Of a stretch of DNA of 42,092 bases, positions 25,986-34,934 are shown in pieces. Every line of letters begins with the position of its first letter. Position 1 is the stretch's first letter. The translations under genes and the position numbers were made by a program. The stretch comes from Desulfobacterales bacterium (GTDB lineage Bacteria > Desulfobacterota > Desulfobacteria > Desulfobacterales > DTYH01), in assembly GCA_012961955.1 (NCBI GenBank), contig DTYH01000248.1, forward strand, positions 1-42,092. Reading direction: 5' to 3'. The notes beneath the pieces were generated by a model. That model saw only the letters and a program-made list of their open reading frames with translations, had not been told where the DNA came from and made no database searches.

Positions 25986-28900
25986 CTATTTCTTGATACG
26001 ATGATAGTAGTCCTGAATAGCAAGTATGCTAATGCTCTCCTTTTTTATAGCCTCAATGGCACTTACCGTGGCGCGGGCACCAGAAATGGTTGTGGTATAG
26101 GGTATATTGTATTCAAGGGCGGTACGTCGGATGGAGAAAGAATCCGCAACAGACCTGGAGCCAAAGGTGGTATTGATAACCAGTGCGACCTCATTGTTTT
26201 TCATCCGATCTACTATATGGGGTCTTCCCTCTCGCACCTTTTTTACCTCCTCGTTCTCAATACCGTAGGCGGTAAGAAAACGAGACGTACCTTTGGTTGC
26301 CAATATCTTGAATCCCAAATCCAATAGGCGATTTGCCAGAGGTAGGATATCCTTTTTGTCCTGATCCTTAACGCTGATAAATATATTTCCGTCATGAGGT
26401 AACATCTGGCCCGCCCCAAGTTGGGCCTTGGCAAAGGCAGCGCCAAAGGTGAGGTCGATTCCCATCACCTCTCCAGTGGACTTCATCTCAGGCCCTAAAA
26501 GTGTGTCCACACCCGGAAATCTTACGAACGGAAAGACCGATTCTTTTATTGCTACATGGCTGAGAGAGACTTCTTCTGTAATACCGATCTCCTCTAAGGT
26601 CTTTCCTAACATGATGTGGGTGGCTATCTTGGCCCAGGGGGTGCCTGTGGCTTTACTGACAAAAGGGACAGTTCGAGAAGCCCTGGGGTTGACCTCCAGG
26701 ACAAATATCTGCTCGTCCTTAACCGCGTACTGAATATTCATTAATCCCCTGACTTGCAGCTCAAGAGCAAGAGCCTTTGTATGCTCCTTTATCCTCTTTT
26801 GGATCTCTTCATCCAAGGAGTAGGGGGGTATGACGCAAGCGCTGTCTCCAGAGTGAATACCTGCCTGTTCGATATGCTCCATGATGCCGCACAAGACAGT
26901 CCTTTTTCCATCACAGACTGCGTCTACATCGACCTCAATGGCCTCCTCAAGGAACTGATCGATAAGTACGGGGTGCTCAGGGGAGATCAGGGCAGCCTTT
27001 TCCATAAATTCTTTCAAGCTCTCCTGATCGTACACGATTTCCATAGCCCTGCCGCCGAGTACGTACGAGGGCCGGACTACAACAGGAAATCCGATTTCGT
27101 CTGCAACATTTAGGGCCTGGTCTACAGTAAATGCGGTCCCGTTTCTGGGTTGGGTCAGATTAAGCTTATTTAAGAGCACCTTGAAGCGTTCCCTATCTTC
27201 GGCCCTATCGATGCTGTCTGGGGATGTGCCCAGGATTGGAATTCCTGCTTGTTCCAAAGGCACTGCGAGATTTAGCGGGGTCTGACCACCAAATTGCACC
27301 ATTATCCCCTTTGGCCTTTCCTTCTCAACTATATTTAATACCGTCTCCCTGGTGAGCGGCTCGAAATAAAGCTTATCTGAGGTGTCATAGTCTGTACTTA
27401 CTGTTTCCGGGTTGCTGTTCACCATGATGCTTTCCAACCCTTCGGACCGAGCGGCCATGGAGGCGTGAACACAACAGTAGTCAAACTCTATTCCCTGACC
27501 GATTCGGTTCGGTCCTCCGCCCAAGATCATCACCTTTTTTCTTTGAGATGAACGAACCTCATCCTCTGTCTCGTAAGTGGAATAGTAATATGGCGTATAG
27601 GCCTCAAATTCGGCGGCGCAGGTATCTACGAGCTTGAACGTGGCTGATATTTTATGAAGTTCCCTTTTTCTTCTTACTGTATCCTCGTCTGTACCGTAAA
27701 TTTTTGCAATATACAGGTCTGAAAAGCCCCATTCCTTGGCCTGCCGCAGGAGATCCGGATCAATAATATCGAACTCTTTAAAAGATCTGAGCTCCTTTTC
27801 CAGGTCCACCATCTGTTCTATCTGGGTCAAAAACCAGGGGTCTATTCCTGTGATACGATTCAACTCAGATATCTCCATCCCCTCTCTTATGGCTGCAGCC
27901 AGGTAAAAGAGACGTTTGGAATTGGGCTTAACCAGTTTTTCTCCAATATCTTCAACCTTGAGCTCTGGGTCGATTCCGTCAAGAAGACCGTACCGTCCGA
28001 TCTCCAAGGAGCAGATCCCCTTTCCCAGCGCCTCTTTAAATGTTCTACCGATAGCCATTACCTCTCCCACAGATTTCATAGACGTGGTGAGCAGGTCTTC
28101 TGTGCCCGGGAACTTCTCAAAGTCCCATCTGGGTATCTTAACAACACAGTAATCGATGGAAGGCTCAAACGAGGCAAGTGTCTCCCTAGTAATATCATTG
28201 GGTATTTCGTCTAGGGAATACCCCACGGCCAGTTTGGCTGCAATCTTGGCAATCGGGAAGCCAGTAGCCTTAGAGGCCAAGGCAGAAGAGCGAGACACCC
28301 TCGGGTTCATCTCGATCACCACCATCTCTCCGTCTCTGGGGTTAATCGCAAACTGGATATTACACCCTCCAGTGTCAACACCTATTTCTCGCATGATCGC
28401 AATGGATGCGTCCCTTAATGTCTGATATTCCCGATCCGTTAATGTCTGGGCTGGGGCGACGGTGATACTATCTCCGGTATGGACTCCCATAGAATCGAAA
28501 TTTTCAATAGGGCAGATGATAATAACGTTGTCCTTATAATCACGCATAACTTCGAGCTCGTACTCCTTCCAACCCAGAACAGATTCTTCCAGCATGATCT
28601 GGTGGATGAGGCTCATCTCCAGGCCGCTAGCAGCAAGTTCCCTGAGTTCGTCCACATTGTAGGCTACTCCTCCACCCGTTCCTCCAAGGGTAAAGCTGGG
28701 ACGTACAATGATTGGATAGCCGATCTCCTGCGCTATCTTCAGAGACTCCTCAAGGTCTTTTGCAATTCCGCTTCTGGGAACCCGCAATCCTATTCGAGTC
28801 ATCGATTCTCTGAACAGGTCCCTGTCTTCAGCCTTCCGGATGACGTCAGGCGATGCGCCGATCACCTCAACCCCGAAGCGCTCAAAGACGCCCATGGAAT

Positions 28901-29207
28901 CCACACTGATAGCAACGTTCAGACCTGTCTGTCCGCCCAGGGTAGGCAGACACGCATCAGGCCTCTCTTTTTCAATAATCTTAGCCACGATTTCCGGTAT
29001 TACCGGTTCGATGTAGGTACGATCGGCCATTTCAGGATCGGTCATAATGGTCGCGGGGTTACTGTTTACCAGTATGATCTCGTAACCTTCCTCTTTTAGG
29101 GCCTTACACGCCTGAGTACCGGAATAGTCAAACTCGCAGGCTTGACTGATAATGATCGGTCCAGAACCTACAACAAGTATCTTACGTATATCAGTCCTTT
29201 TGGGCAT
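25986..29207 (-). CDS. carB: Carbamoyl-phosphate synthase large subunit
   Basis: This 1073-residue protein has the expected tandem repeat of two ATP-grasp halves. Each opens with the phosphate loop [18 protein letters not shown] (residue about 12) or [18 protein letters not shown] (about 560) and has a [18 protein letters not shown] loop. A C-terminal MGS-like allosteric domain follows ([18 protein letters not shown] onward). It makes carbamoyl phosphate for pyrimidine and arginine synthesis together with CarA. The start lies 2 bp after the carA stop, with AGAAGAG inside the end of carA as ribosome site. Pyrimidine regulation is likely from the gene order, but no attenuator is obvious. Confidence 0.98.
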   Translation of the reverse strand: MPKRTDIRKILVVGSGPIIISQACEFDYSGTQACKALKEEGYEIILVNSNPATIMTDPEMADRTYIEPVIPEIVAKIIEKERPDACLPTLGGQTGLNVAISVDSMGVFERFGVEVIGASPDVIRKAEDRDLFRESMTRIGLRVPRSGIAKDLEESLKIAQEIGYPIIVRPSFTLGGTGGGVAYNVDELRELAASGLEMSLIHQIMLEESVLGWKEYELEVMRDYKDNVIIICPIENFDSMGVHTGDSITVAPAQTLTDREYQTLRDASIAIMREIGVDTGGCNIQFAINPRDGEMVVIEMNPRVSRSSALASKATGFPIAKIAAKLAVGYSLDEIPNDITRETLASFEPSIDYCVVKIPRWDFEKFPGTEDLLTTSMKSVGEVMAIGRTFKEALGKGICSLEIGRYGLLDGIDPELKVEDIGEKLVKPNSKRLFYLAAAIREGMEISELNRITGIDPWFLTQIEQMVDLEKELRSFKEFDIIDPDLLRQAKEWGFSDLYIAKIYGTDEDTVRRKRELHKISATFKLVDTCAAEFEAYTPYYYSTYETEDEVRSSQRKKVMILGGGPNRIGQGIEFDYCCVHASMAARSEGLESIMVNSNPETVSTDYDTSDKLYFEPLTRETVLNIVEKERPKGIMVQFGGQTPLNLAVPLEQAGIPILGTSPDSIDRAEDRERFKVLLNKLNLTQPRNGTAFTVDQALNVADEIGFPVVVRPSYVLGGRAMEIVYDQESLKEFMEKAALISPEHPVLIDQFLEEAIEVDVDAVCDGKRTVLCGIMEHIEQAGIHSGDSACVIPPYSLDEEIQKRIKEHTKALALELQVRGLMNIQYAVKDEQIFVLEVNPRASRTVPFVSKATGTPWAKIATHIMLGKTLEEIGITEEVSLSHVAIKESVFPFVRFPGVDTLLGPEMKSTGEVMGIDLTFGAAFAKAQLGAGQMLPHDGNIFISVKDQDKKDILPLANRLLDLGFKILATKGTSRFLTAYGIENEEVKKVREGRPHIVDRMKNNEVALVINTTFGSRSVADSFSIRRTALEYNIPYTTTISGARATVSAIEAIKKESISILAIQDYYHRIKK

Positions 29208-29209
29208 AA

Positions 29210-30319
29210 CTAACTTAAACTCTTCTGTATCATATGGATAAAACGTTCAAAAAGATAGGTGGTATCATGGGGTCCGGGGGATGCCTCAGGGTGAAACTGC
29301 ACGGAGAATACGGGCAGGGTGCGATGTCTCATCCCTTCCAAGGTACCATCATTTAGATTGACATGGGTTATTTCCAAGCCTTGTCCCTTTAATGAATCGA
29401 TATCAACGCAAAAGCCGTGGTTCTGGGACGTGATCTCGATCTTCCCCGTGTGCAGGTCCTTAACTGGTTGGTTACTCCCCCGATGGCCGAATTTGAGCTT
29501 ATAGGTACGACCACCAAAGGCCAATCCTAAGAGTTGATGACCAAGACATATGCCGAATATGGGAAACATTGGGATAAGTTCCCTTACCGTGTCTATGGCA
29601 TACGTTACTCCTGCTGGATCGCCTGGCCCATTGGAGAGGAATACGGCATGGGGGTTTAAGGACTCTACAGTCGAGGAGGGGGTATCTGCCGGCACAACCA
29701 GAACCTCGCAGCCCCGATATTCTAAGTGTCGCAATATGTTGAACTTGATACCATAATCGTAGGCTACCACTTTATACGGCTTATCCGTTGTCCATTGTAG
29801 CGCACTATCACCTTCAGGCCAGCGATAGGGGCGTTTTGTGGTTACCTCTTTTACCAAGTCCTGACCAACCAGGCCGGGCCAGGCACGAGCTCTGGCTACC
29901 AGATCTTCAGGGTTCAGGATCGAGGTACTTACAGCCCCTTTCATTGCCCCCGAACGACGAATATGTCGTGTGAGGGCCCGGGTATCTATCCCCTCCACGC
30001 CTAGTACACCCGCTTCCCGAAGATAGGTGCCGAGATCCTTTTTGGCCCGCCAGTTGCTTATGCAGGGGCTGTATTCCCGTATCAGGAAACCCTGGACACA
30101 GACAGCTAATGACTCGATATCTTCGTCATTGACTCCGTAGTTTCCTATCAATGGATAGGTCATAGTTACGATCTGGCCCTTGTAGGAAGGATCAGTCAAT
30201 ATCTCCTGGTATCCGGTCATGGAAGTGTTAAAGACTACTTCGCCGACTGCTTCCCCTGGGCCGGTAAATGATCGACCCCATAAGAAAAAACCATCTTCTA
30301 AAGCAAGTAGCGCCTTCAT
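29210..30319 (-). CDS. carA: Carbamoyl-phosphate synthase small subunit
   Basis: This 369-residue glutaminase subunit provides ammonia to CarB. The N-terminal half is the CarA-specific domain ([43 protein letters not shown]). The C-terminal half is a class I amidotransferase: [11 protein letters not shown], the nucleophile Cys in [15 protein letters not shown], and the catalytic His and Glu in [12 protein letters not shown]. It is the first gene of the carA-carB-pyrG series. The ribosome site before the ATG is weak. The 1.1 kb upstream is repeat sequence without a gene. Confidence 0.97.
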   Translation of the reverse strand: MKALLALEDGFFLWGRSFTGPGEAVGEVVFNTSMTGYQEILTDPSYKGQIVTMTYPLIGNYGVNDEDIESLAVCVQGFLIREYSPCISNWRAKKDLGTYLREAGVLGVEGIDTRALTRHIRRSGAMKGAVSTSILNPEDLVARARAWPGLVGQDLVKEVTTKRPYRWPEGDSALQWTTDKPYKVVAYDYGIKFNILRHLEYRGCEVLVVPADTPSSTVESLNPHAVFLSNGPGDPAGVTYAIDTVRELIPMFPIFGICLGHQLLGLAFGGRTYKLKFGHRGSNQPVKDLHTGKIEITSQNHGFCVDIDSLKGQGLEITHVNLNDGTLEGMRHRTLPVFSVQFHPEASPGPHDTTYLFERFIHMIQKSLS

Positions 30320-30698
30320 TAAACTACGTTTCCACCCGTTATGAATTTTGATGATGTTTTAGCTCACTGAAAAGTTTAAGCCGCCTTACATCTTGGGCCT
30401 GGGTAACTGATGGCCCGCCACACGACTCCACCCCAAATTCAGCGTTAGCAATCTTGACATCATTAGCAAAAAAGCAATTGCAGTTACTTGTCAAGCTAGC
30501 ACTGCTAGGCAGAAGAGCAAATTGGGTAACAAGTCTTGTATTAGAAGAATATCAAGATTTGCAATCCTTCGGGGTTGCCGATCTTACCCCGTTAGACATC
30601 TGCACCCTCCCGCAGGATACACGATAGTTACTTATCAATCTGCTTTATTCAGGAGGTGAGAATTTAATTCTTTGGTCTTCCAACCCCGTTTACCGGAT
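30320..30698. other. Intergenic repeat sequence upstream of carA
   Basis: No gene is seen. The stretch contains a TTTTAGCTCACTGAAAAG motif (about 30357), like the element ends described elsewhere. CACCCCAAATTCAGCGTTAGCAA (about 30429) also recurs at about 34571 and, inverted, at about 38470. The carA promoter should be here, on the minus strand; I did not find a convincing one. Confidence 0.4.
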
Positions 30699-30800
30699 CT
30701 CCTGGGTTGGCAAGGGCTTGAGGCACACAAGCACGTCTGCGTCCTTGCCGTCATGCATCTTCGGCGAACTCGAGAATCGCTCAATTTAGGTTTAAGTTAC
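30699..30800 (+). repeat. Dispersed 95-bp repeat, copy 1
   Basis: TTGGCAAGGGCTTGAGGC through GCATCTTCGGCGAACTC and ATCGCTCAATTTAGGTTTAA aligns over about 95 bp with the inverse complement of 38231-38330, keeping GCGTC, CCTTGCCG and CATCTTCGGC blocks. It has no coding frame. Confidence 0.7.
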
Positions 30801-30830
30801 AACAAGCAGCTGAGAAAATGCAGTTTTTTT

Positions 30831-30971
30831 GTAACCATTTAGCGTCTTAAAAAAAATTGTCGGAGCAGGAGGGTGCTCCTTCTGGGGAGCTAGATGTGAC
30901 CGTAGATATGACGGTAGGAGCGGCTTCCAGCCGCGACCGAATAGTGGCCTTTCAAAGAGCTAGACTGTTAC
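30831..30971. mobile_element. Short GTAAC-ended element with REP-like interior
   Basis: This 141-bp unit begins GTAACCATTTAGCGTCTTA and ends with the inverse of GTAACAGTCTAGCTCTTTGA. These are the same terminal sequences as the 300-410 bp elements, but the interior is unrelated. It holds a GGAGCAGGAGGGTGCTCC hairpin and the REP-like TAGGAGCGGCTTCCAGCCGC. Confidence 0.6.
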
Positions 30972-31002
30972 ACTTTTTGAAGAGCTAAAGCCTTGCAAAT
31001 TT

Positions 31003-31048
31003 ATTAACCATTCACGAAGGTTCTCTTACCGGTCAACGGTTACTGAAT
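31003..31048. repeat. GTAAC-type hairpin repeat
   Basis: ATTAACCATTCACGAAGG and CCGGTCAACGGTTACTGAAT are imperfect inverse arms. The unit resembles 2545-2592 and 17118-17175. Confidence 0.5.
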
Positions 31049-31212
31049 TTTTATCCTTTTAATCTCTTGATGTCACAAAAGTCAAGTTAATAGAACAAGC
31101 AATAGAGGTTTACGGACGAATATGCTGAAAGTTGTAGACTCCACGTATAAAAAAACAGATATAGCCGGGGCCTAATAGCCTAAAGCTATACCTGTTTCTG
31201 TATCATATGAGA

Positions 31213-31447
31213 AAGATGTTATTAACTCAACTTTCTGAGTTGAATTAACCAATTGTAATAAAATAAAATTTATTCCATACTCTAAATGTACTTCAGAAGA
31301 ATCCAGAAGAGAATTGAATCAAATCCAATCATTCTATATTCTGAATTCTAGATCTGGGTTCTCACGAGAGGATGCAAGTAGATAATATTTTCTAAAGTAC
31401 AACACAAATTCGTAGAGATGCGTCAACTCAGAAAGTTGAGTATTAAT
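31213..31447. repeat. AT-rich segment flanked by inverted CTCAACTTTCTGAGTTGA
   Basis: TAACTCAACTTTCTGAGTTGA at about 31215 is repeated in inverse orientation at about 31423-31445, enclosing some 180 bp of AT-rich DNA. Each arm is itself a 6-bp hairpin (TCAACT-TTCTG-AGTTGA). The right arm begins at the stop codon of the methylmalonyl-CoA epimerase gene and may act as its terminator. Confidence 0.5.
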
Positions 31448-31877
31448 ATTTGGCGCCAGGTAGTTTGCAGGTTGCCTTTTCCACCACTTCAATCAACACG
31501 TTGCCCGTATCCTTAGGATGGAGGAATAAAACCTTCTCAAAACACGGAGTATGCTGTGGTTCGCCTGTAACAGAGCGAACATTCTTCTTTTTCAGCTCCT
31601 CCATGGCTGCATCTATATCCTCGACCTCATAGCATATATGATGCATTCCCCCTCCACGCTTCAAAAACTTGCCCAGCCCATCCTCAGGATTGGTAGGCTG
31701 TACCAGCTCTATATAGGTGTTTTTTACAGGTAGAAAGGCCACTTTTGCCGAAAAGGCCTCCACATCGAATACATTCACTACCTCTAACCCGAAGACCTCC
31801 TCATAGGTCTTCTTGGCCTCATCGATGTCTTCTACTACGATTCCGATATGATGAACCTGCCAATCTTTCCAATCCAT
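31443..31877 (-). CDS. mce: Methylmalonyl-CoA epimerase
   Basis: This 144-residue VOC-fold protein has two beta-alpha-beta-beta-beta modules. The metal ligands fall where the family has them: His10 in WQVHHIGIVVED, a Glu/Gln site around 57-60 in YIELVQPTN, His79/80 in GGMHHICYEVED and Glu130 in VLIEVVEK. It interconverts the R and S forms of methylmalonyl-CoA, linking propionyl-CoA to succinyl-CoA. CAGGAGGTGAAAT precedes the ATG. The mutase and carboxylase genes are not in the window. In this setting it would serve propionate or odd-chain/branched-chain acid oxidation, or propionyl-CoA formation. Other VOC enzymes are possible but less likely. Confidence 0.9.
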   Translation of the reverse strand: MDWKDWQVHHIGIVVEDIDEAKKTYEEVFGLEVVNVFDVEAFSAKVAFLPVKNTYIELVQPTNPEDGLGKFLKRGGGMHHICYEVEDIDAAMEELKKKNVRSVTGEPQHTPCFEKVLFLHPKDTGNVLIEVVEKATCKLPGAKY

Positions 31878-32019
31878 ATTTCACCTCCTGGTTTGAGTTG
31901 TAAAAGTTTCGTCACCACTTACAGGACGGAGACGGTTCCAAAAAGGTCGTCACAAAAAAACACCTTAAAATGCTTACAAAAAATTTTTACCCGGTTTGAT
32001 AAAGCGACCGTCAGCTCAG

Positions 32020-32048
32020 GCCGTTAGAGGACGTTGCCCGCTAACGGC
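32020..32048. repeat. GCCGTTAG/CTAACGGC palindrome
   Basis: An 8-bp perfect stem encloses AGGACGTTGCCCG; it belongs to the CCGTTA family of intergenic hairpins. It is followed by a copy of the AAGGTTTCCGCC unit at 32201-32252. No gene is seen between 31878 and 32414. Confidence 0.5.
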
Positions 32049-32200
32049 GTTTACCACATCACATCTGAAGTAACTCTCCGCGTGGTCAAGCTTTTCTCTA
32101 GACCCCGATGTCTCCAACCTTTGTTTTTCGTGTGAGTTGAAGCGGGGACGGAAAGACTATTGTCTGTCTGGTCAACCGGATAGAGGAAATAGACCGGATA

Positions 32201-32252
32201 AAGGTTTCCGCCTAGTCGTTTTAAGAAAAGCTTCACCCCCCGTGAACGGTTA
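32201..32252. repeat. Dispersed AAGGTTTCCGCC-type repeat copy
   Basis: AAGGTTTCCGCCTAGTCG, then AAGAAAAGCTTCACCCC and CGTGAACGGTTAC. This is the best match to the copy at 6092-6142. Its end, GTGAACGGTTAC, again terminates in the GTTAC motif. Confidence 0.6.
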
Positions 32253-32414
32253 CAAAAAACTACTATACGACACCCTAAATATGATCCAAAAAGTCTCCGT
32301 GGGAGTTACTCTGGTAAAAGTCTAGTAAAGAACTTGTGGGTATGTTATGCCACAAAGTTTTTTTGGATGTTCTTTGAAAATTCGGTAAAACCTACGAACA
32401 TGGTCCTACATATG

Positions 32415-33813
32415 TTAAGTTTTGTGTGGGAACGGGGGCAATGATCCCGCCTTTAGTGTCGTTATGACTATGGGCCTACTTCGGTTCCTTGGTTCCGAGG
32501 TTTTGGCTTCTGGATATTGGGGCGTTGGAATCAAAAGCTTGATAACGGCGGTTTTTGTCTTTTGGTACCCTTTATGGTCTCTCGAAATCTTTCTCTCTAT
32601 TTTTATGATCAATTTCCGGGTCAGACGTTCTCTTGTGGCTCGGTGGGCCATATAAATCATCCGCAGGATTTTTGTCGTATACAACCCTACTGCAGCCATC
32701 TTTTCCAACCCTTTTTGAATACGACCAAGACAAATGCTGCGAATAAGAGGGTTGGATCTAATTGCGGTAAAAGCCACCATGAATAGAATATGCCTAGGTT
32801 CTTTGCGTCTTTCTTGCTCATTCGAAAGCGGCCGGTGCCATCCCGGCTGATTTTGTATACTGGATAAAGCCCGAAGAATGAGGCTAGCTTTTTAAAAGAC
32901 GGAAACCGTCTGACCGTTTGTATCTCGAGTATTAGCCCATTGGCCGAAAGATTACTGACTCCGAATAAAGGTCTTCAACAGCTCTACTTCAGGTACCCAA
33001 GATTGTTTAACCATCATTTCTGGTTGAGATGCAATGACTTCCTTGACTTGAAGGACTTCCTTCACTATTGCCTTGATCAGCCATTCCGTGATTTCGTCCG
33101 CAGTGGAGGGAACGCTGTTTTTAGCTTTAGGGACTAGTTCTTGGGCACGATCGGATCATATGCAGGGGTATGGGTATCCGGGCTACAAGATACTACCTTG
33201 GCCTCGGAAAGCGTGGAGGCCGTAGGGTTAACGTGCCAATAGCTTCAAGACTCATGCTTGAATGCCATCTTTCCAATAGGTCAAAAGCTCTGGATTGGCA
33301 CTCTAAACCAGAGGTTCCAACTGATTGAAAAGCCGACTCCTCTGCTTGGTCAGCATCTGGATAAAGCTTCCATTCCCTTCTGAAGCTCGCCAGGTGGTCT
33401 TATTGTTGATACGATACTTTTTCAGGGTGAGCGATCATATAGTCGGGAACGTTTTGAGCGCTGATTTTATCAGTGACATAACGTTGCAGATCAGGCTTCC
33501 TATCGGCGTTGACCTCTAAAGGATTCAAACTTGGCTGTCTTGAGATTTAAGGTTTCCCGGAAGCTCATCAGATAGTTGAACCAGTTATTCTCGTTCACCA
33601 GTCCTTTCTCCCGATCCATAGAAGATGCGTTCAGGGTGATTTTCAAAAAATCTACAAAGTATTTCGTAAAGACGGCAATGGCCATCAAAGGTGGCGTCAA
33701 CTCGCAAATCTTCTTCAGCGGGCTGTTTTTTTACCATCTACAATAAGAAAATCTGCATAGCCTTTACTCACATCGATACCTAAACAGTGTTCTTGGAGGA
33801 AGCTTCCTTATCG
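32415..33813 (-). pseudogene. Decayed IS110-family transposase
   Basis: Fragments of an IS110-type transposase lie in order on the minus strand, separated by stops and frameshifts. The N-terminal DEDD-domain start LGIDVSKGYADFLIVDG lies at about 33790-33730. The middle reads ENNWFNYLMSFRETLNLKTA (33500-33700), followed in another frame by RYVTDKISAQN. The C-terminal domain has FPSFKKLASFFGLYPVYKIS and GTGRFRMSKK, then VAFTAIRSNPLIRSI and a KILRMIY tail (32415-32780). At least four disruptions make it non-functional. No intact ends could be defined. It is the only recognisable transposase remnant in the window, and nothing ties it to the GTAAC-ended elements. Confidence 0.8.
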
Positions 33814-34060
33814 GTAAAAAAAGAATCTGAAAATGCCAGGAATCATCAGCCTTGTCGAGATCCGGTGTCGTTACACCACGTTATTCTCCGACTTAAACCT
33901 AGCGGAAGGAAGAAGCTGCCCCACGGGTTTGAAGAACAAGGCTGGGATCTCCTCTTCCAACCTCTTGATAGTTTTACCGAATAAAGAAGGCTTTTAAACT
34001 ATTATTTTCAAAGAACTCTTATTATACTTTAATAAACATACAAGGCCCCAACATGAAGCG
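33814..34060. other. Intergenic, probably outer part of the decayed IS110 element
   Basis: No gene is seen. It lies between the N-terminal end of the transposase relic and the siroheme-decarboxylase-like gene, and includes an AT-rich stretch at 33985-34035. Confidence 0.35.
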
Positions 34061-34546
34061 TTACTCTTTTCCCCGATCACAGGAGAAATAGATCATTGAT
34101 GTCTTTTTGAGTTCCTCACAACTGAAAAGGATCACGTAATCCTTTATCCCAGTCGTAGAAGACATGCTTTTGATGGTCTCGAGACACTCCTGTTCTGTTT
34201 TCCCATGCACCATGGTATAGAGATTATACGGCCATTTTTTGTTCGATTTTCTCCGATAACAATGGGATACAGAGTCGAATCCGGTCATTATCTTACCCGC
34301 CTCGTCTATCCTATCTTCCTCTACCATCCATGCTACCATGGCATTGGCACAAAATCCGGAGATCTGATGTCGAATAGTAGCTCCAAAACGACGAATCACC
34401 CCTTCACGGCAGAGCTTCCGAATGGTTCTTATCAGGACATCCTCAGACACTCCAAGCTGGTTGGCGATTTCTAAGAAAGGATGTTTTACGATCGGAAGGC
34501 TCTTCTGAATGCGTGCAATTATCTTCTTTTCTAAAGAAGTTAGCAT
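34061..34546 (-). CDS. ahbB: Siroheme decarboxylase subunit, AhbB-like (AsnC/Lrp family)
   Basis: This 161-residue AsnC-family protein has an N-terminal helix-turn-helix (EIANQLGVSEDVLIRTIRKL) and RRFGATIRHQISGFCANAMVAW. It has the haem-pathway signature VSHCYRRKSNKKWPYNLYTM with a late MVHG His. These His and Arg residues are those used by AhbA/AhbB and NirDLGH proteins to decarboxylate siroheme to 12,18-didecarboxysiroheme in the alternative haem pathway of anaerobes. That pathway is typical of sulfate reducers and methanogens. It lies alone here; the partner AhbA and the radical-SAM AhbC/AhbD are not in the window. AhbA versus AhbB is my best guess from the RRFGA..H pattern. Confidence 0.82.
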   Translation of the reverse strand: MLTSLEKKIIARIQKSLPIVKHPFLEIANQLGVSEDVLIRTIRKLCREGVIRRFGATIRHQISGFCANAMVAWMVEEDRIDEAGKIMTGFDSVSHCYRRKSNKKWPYNLYTMVHGKTEQECLETIKSMSSTTGIKDYVILFSCEELKKTSMIYFSCDRGKE

Positions 34547-34684
34547 AATCCTATCTTACGTACCGCCTTTAACTTCACCCCAAATTGAGCATTCGCAAGT
34601 TTGACGGTCTTGCAAGAAAGTCTAATTTTGCTCAGTGTCGTTTGCAAGATGACCTTTTGCAAAACCATCGACTTTTGACATAAG

Positions 34685-34737
34685 TAAACCCCGTCAGAGA
34701 ACTACGTCCTCGAACGGCCTGCGCTGACGGTGGTTTA
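34685..34737. repeat. TAAACC(A/C)CCGTCAG palindrome
   Basis: The arms TAAACCCCGTCAG and CTGACGGTGGTTTA pair over about 13 bp with one extra base; the loop is 26 nt. It could terminate transcription from either side, but no U-tract follows. Confidence 0.5.
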
Positions 34738-34812
34738 AAGCCACCGCCAGCTGTAAGGGGTAATAACTACCGATTGAAATGGGTTGCTTTCTCTAGCGGG
34801 GTAAATATTCGG

Positions 34813-34901
34813 TTATCCCGTACCGTTTGAAAAAATTCGTCGCAGCGGGATTCTGCATTCATTCTTCACTCTTAGCAGGAGCGGCTTCCGGCTGCAACCC
34901 A
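34813..34901 (+). repeat. REP-like repeat copy
   Basis: CGTACCGTTTGAAAAAATTC, then GCAGCGGGATTCTGC and AGCAGGAGCGGCTTCCGGCT. It aligns with 40479-40562 in the same orientation and with the inverse of 38117-38215. The GAGCGGCTTCCGGCTGC core is a REP-type imperfect palindrome. Confidence 0.65.
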
Positions 34902-34934
34902 AGAGTTGTTGTCCAAACAAATAATTGATGATCT

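Larger units (their letters stand above)
34547..34934. other. Intergenic stretch with REP-like and palindromic repeats
   Basis: No gene is seen. It holds CACCCCAAATTGAGCATTCGCAA (about 34571), a near-perfect 13-bp palindrome (34685-34737, TAAACCCCGTCAG / CTGACGGTGGTTTA) and a REP-family copy (34813-34901). Confidence 0.5.

Noticed and set aside
28479-29099. 206-codon plus-strand frame opposite carB
   Set aside because: It is antisense to the fully conserved N-terminal half of carB and has no ribosome site; a shadow frame.
30699-31450. CRISPR array in the repeat-rich gap
   Set aside because: Repeats differ in sequence and spacing, and there is no regular direct-repeat/spacer pattern or cas gene.
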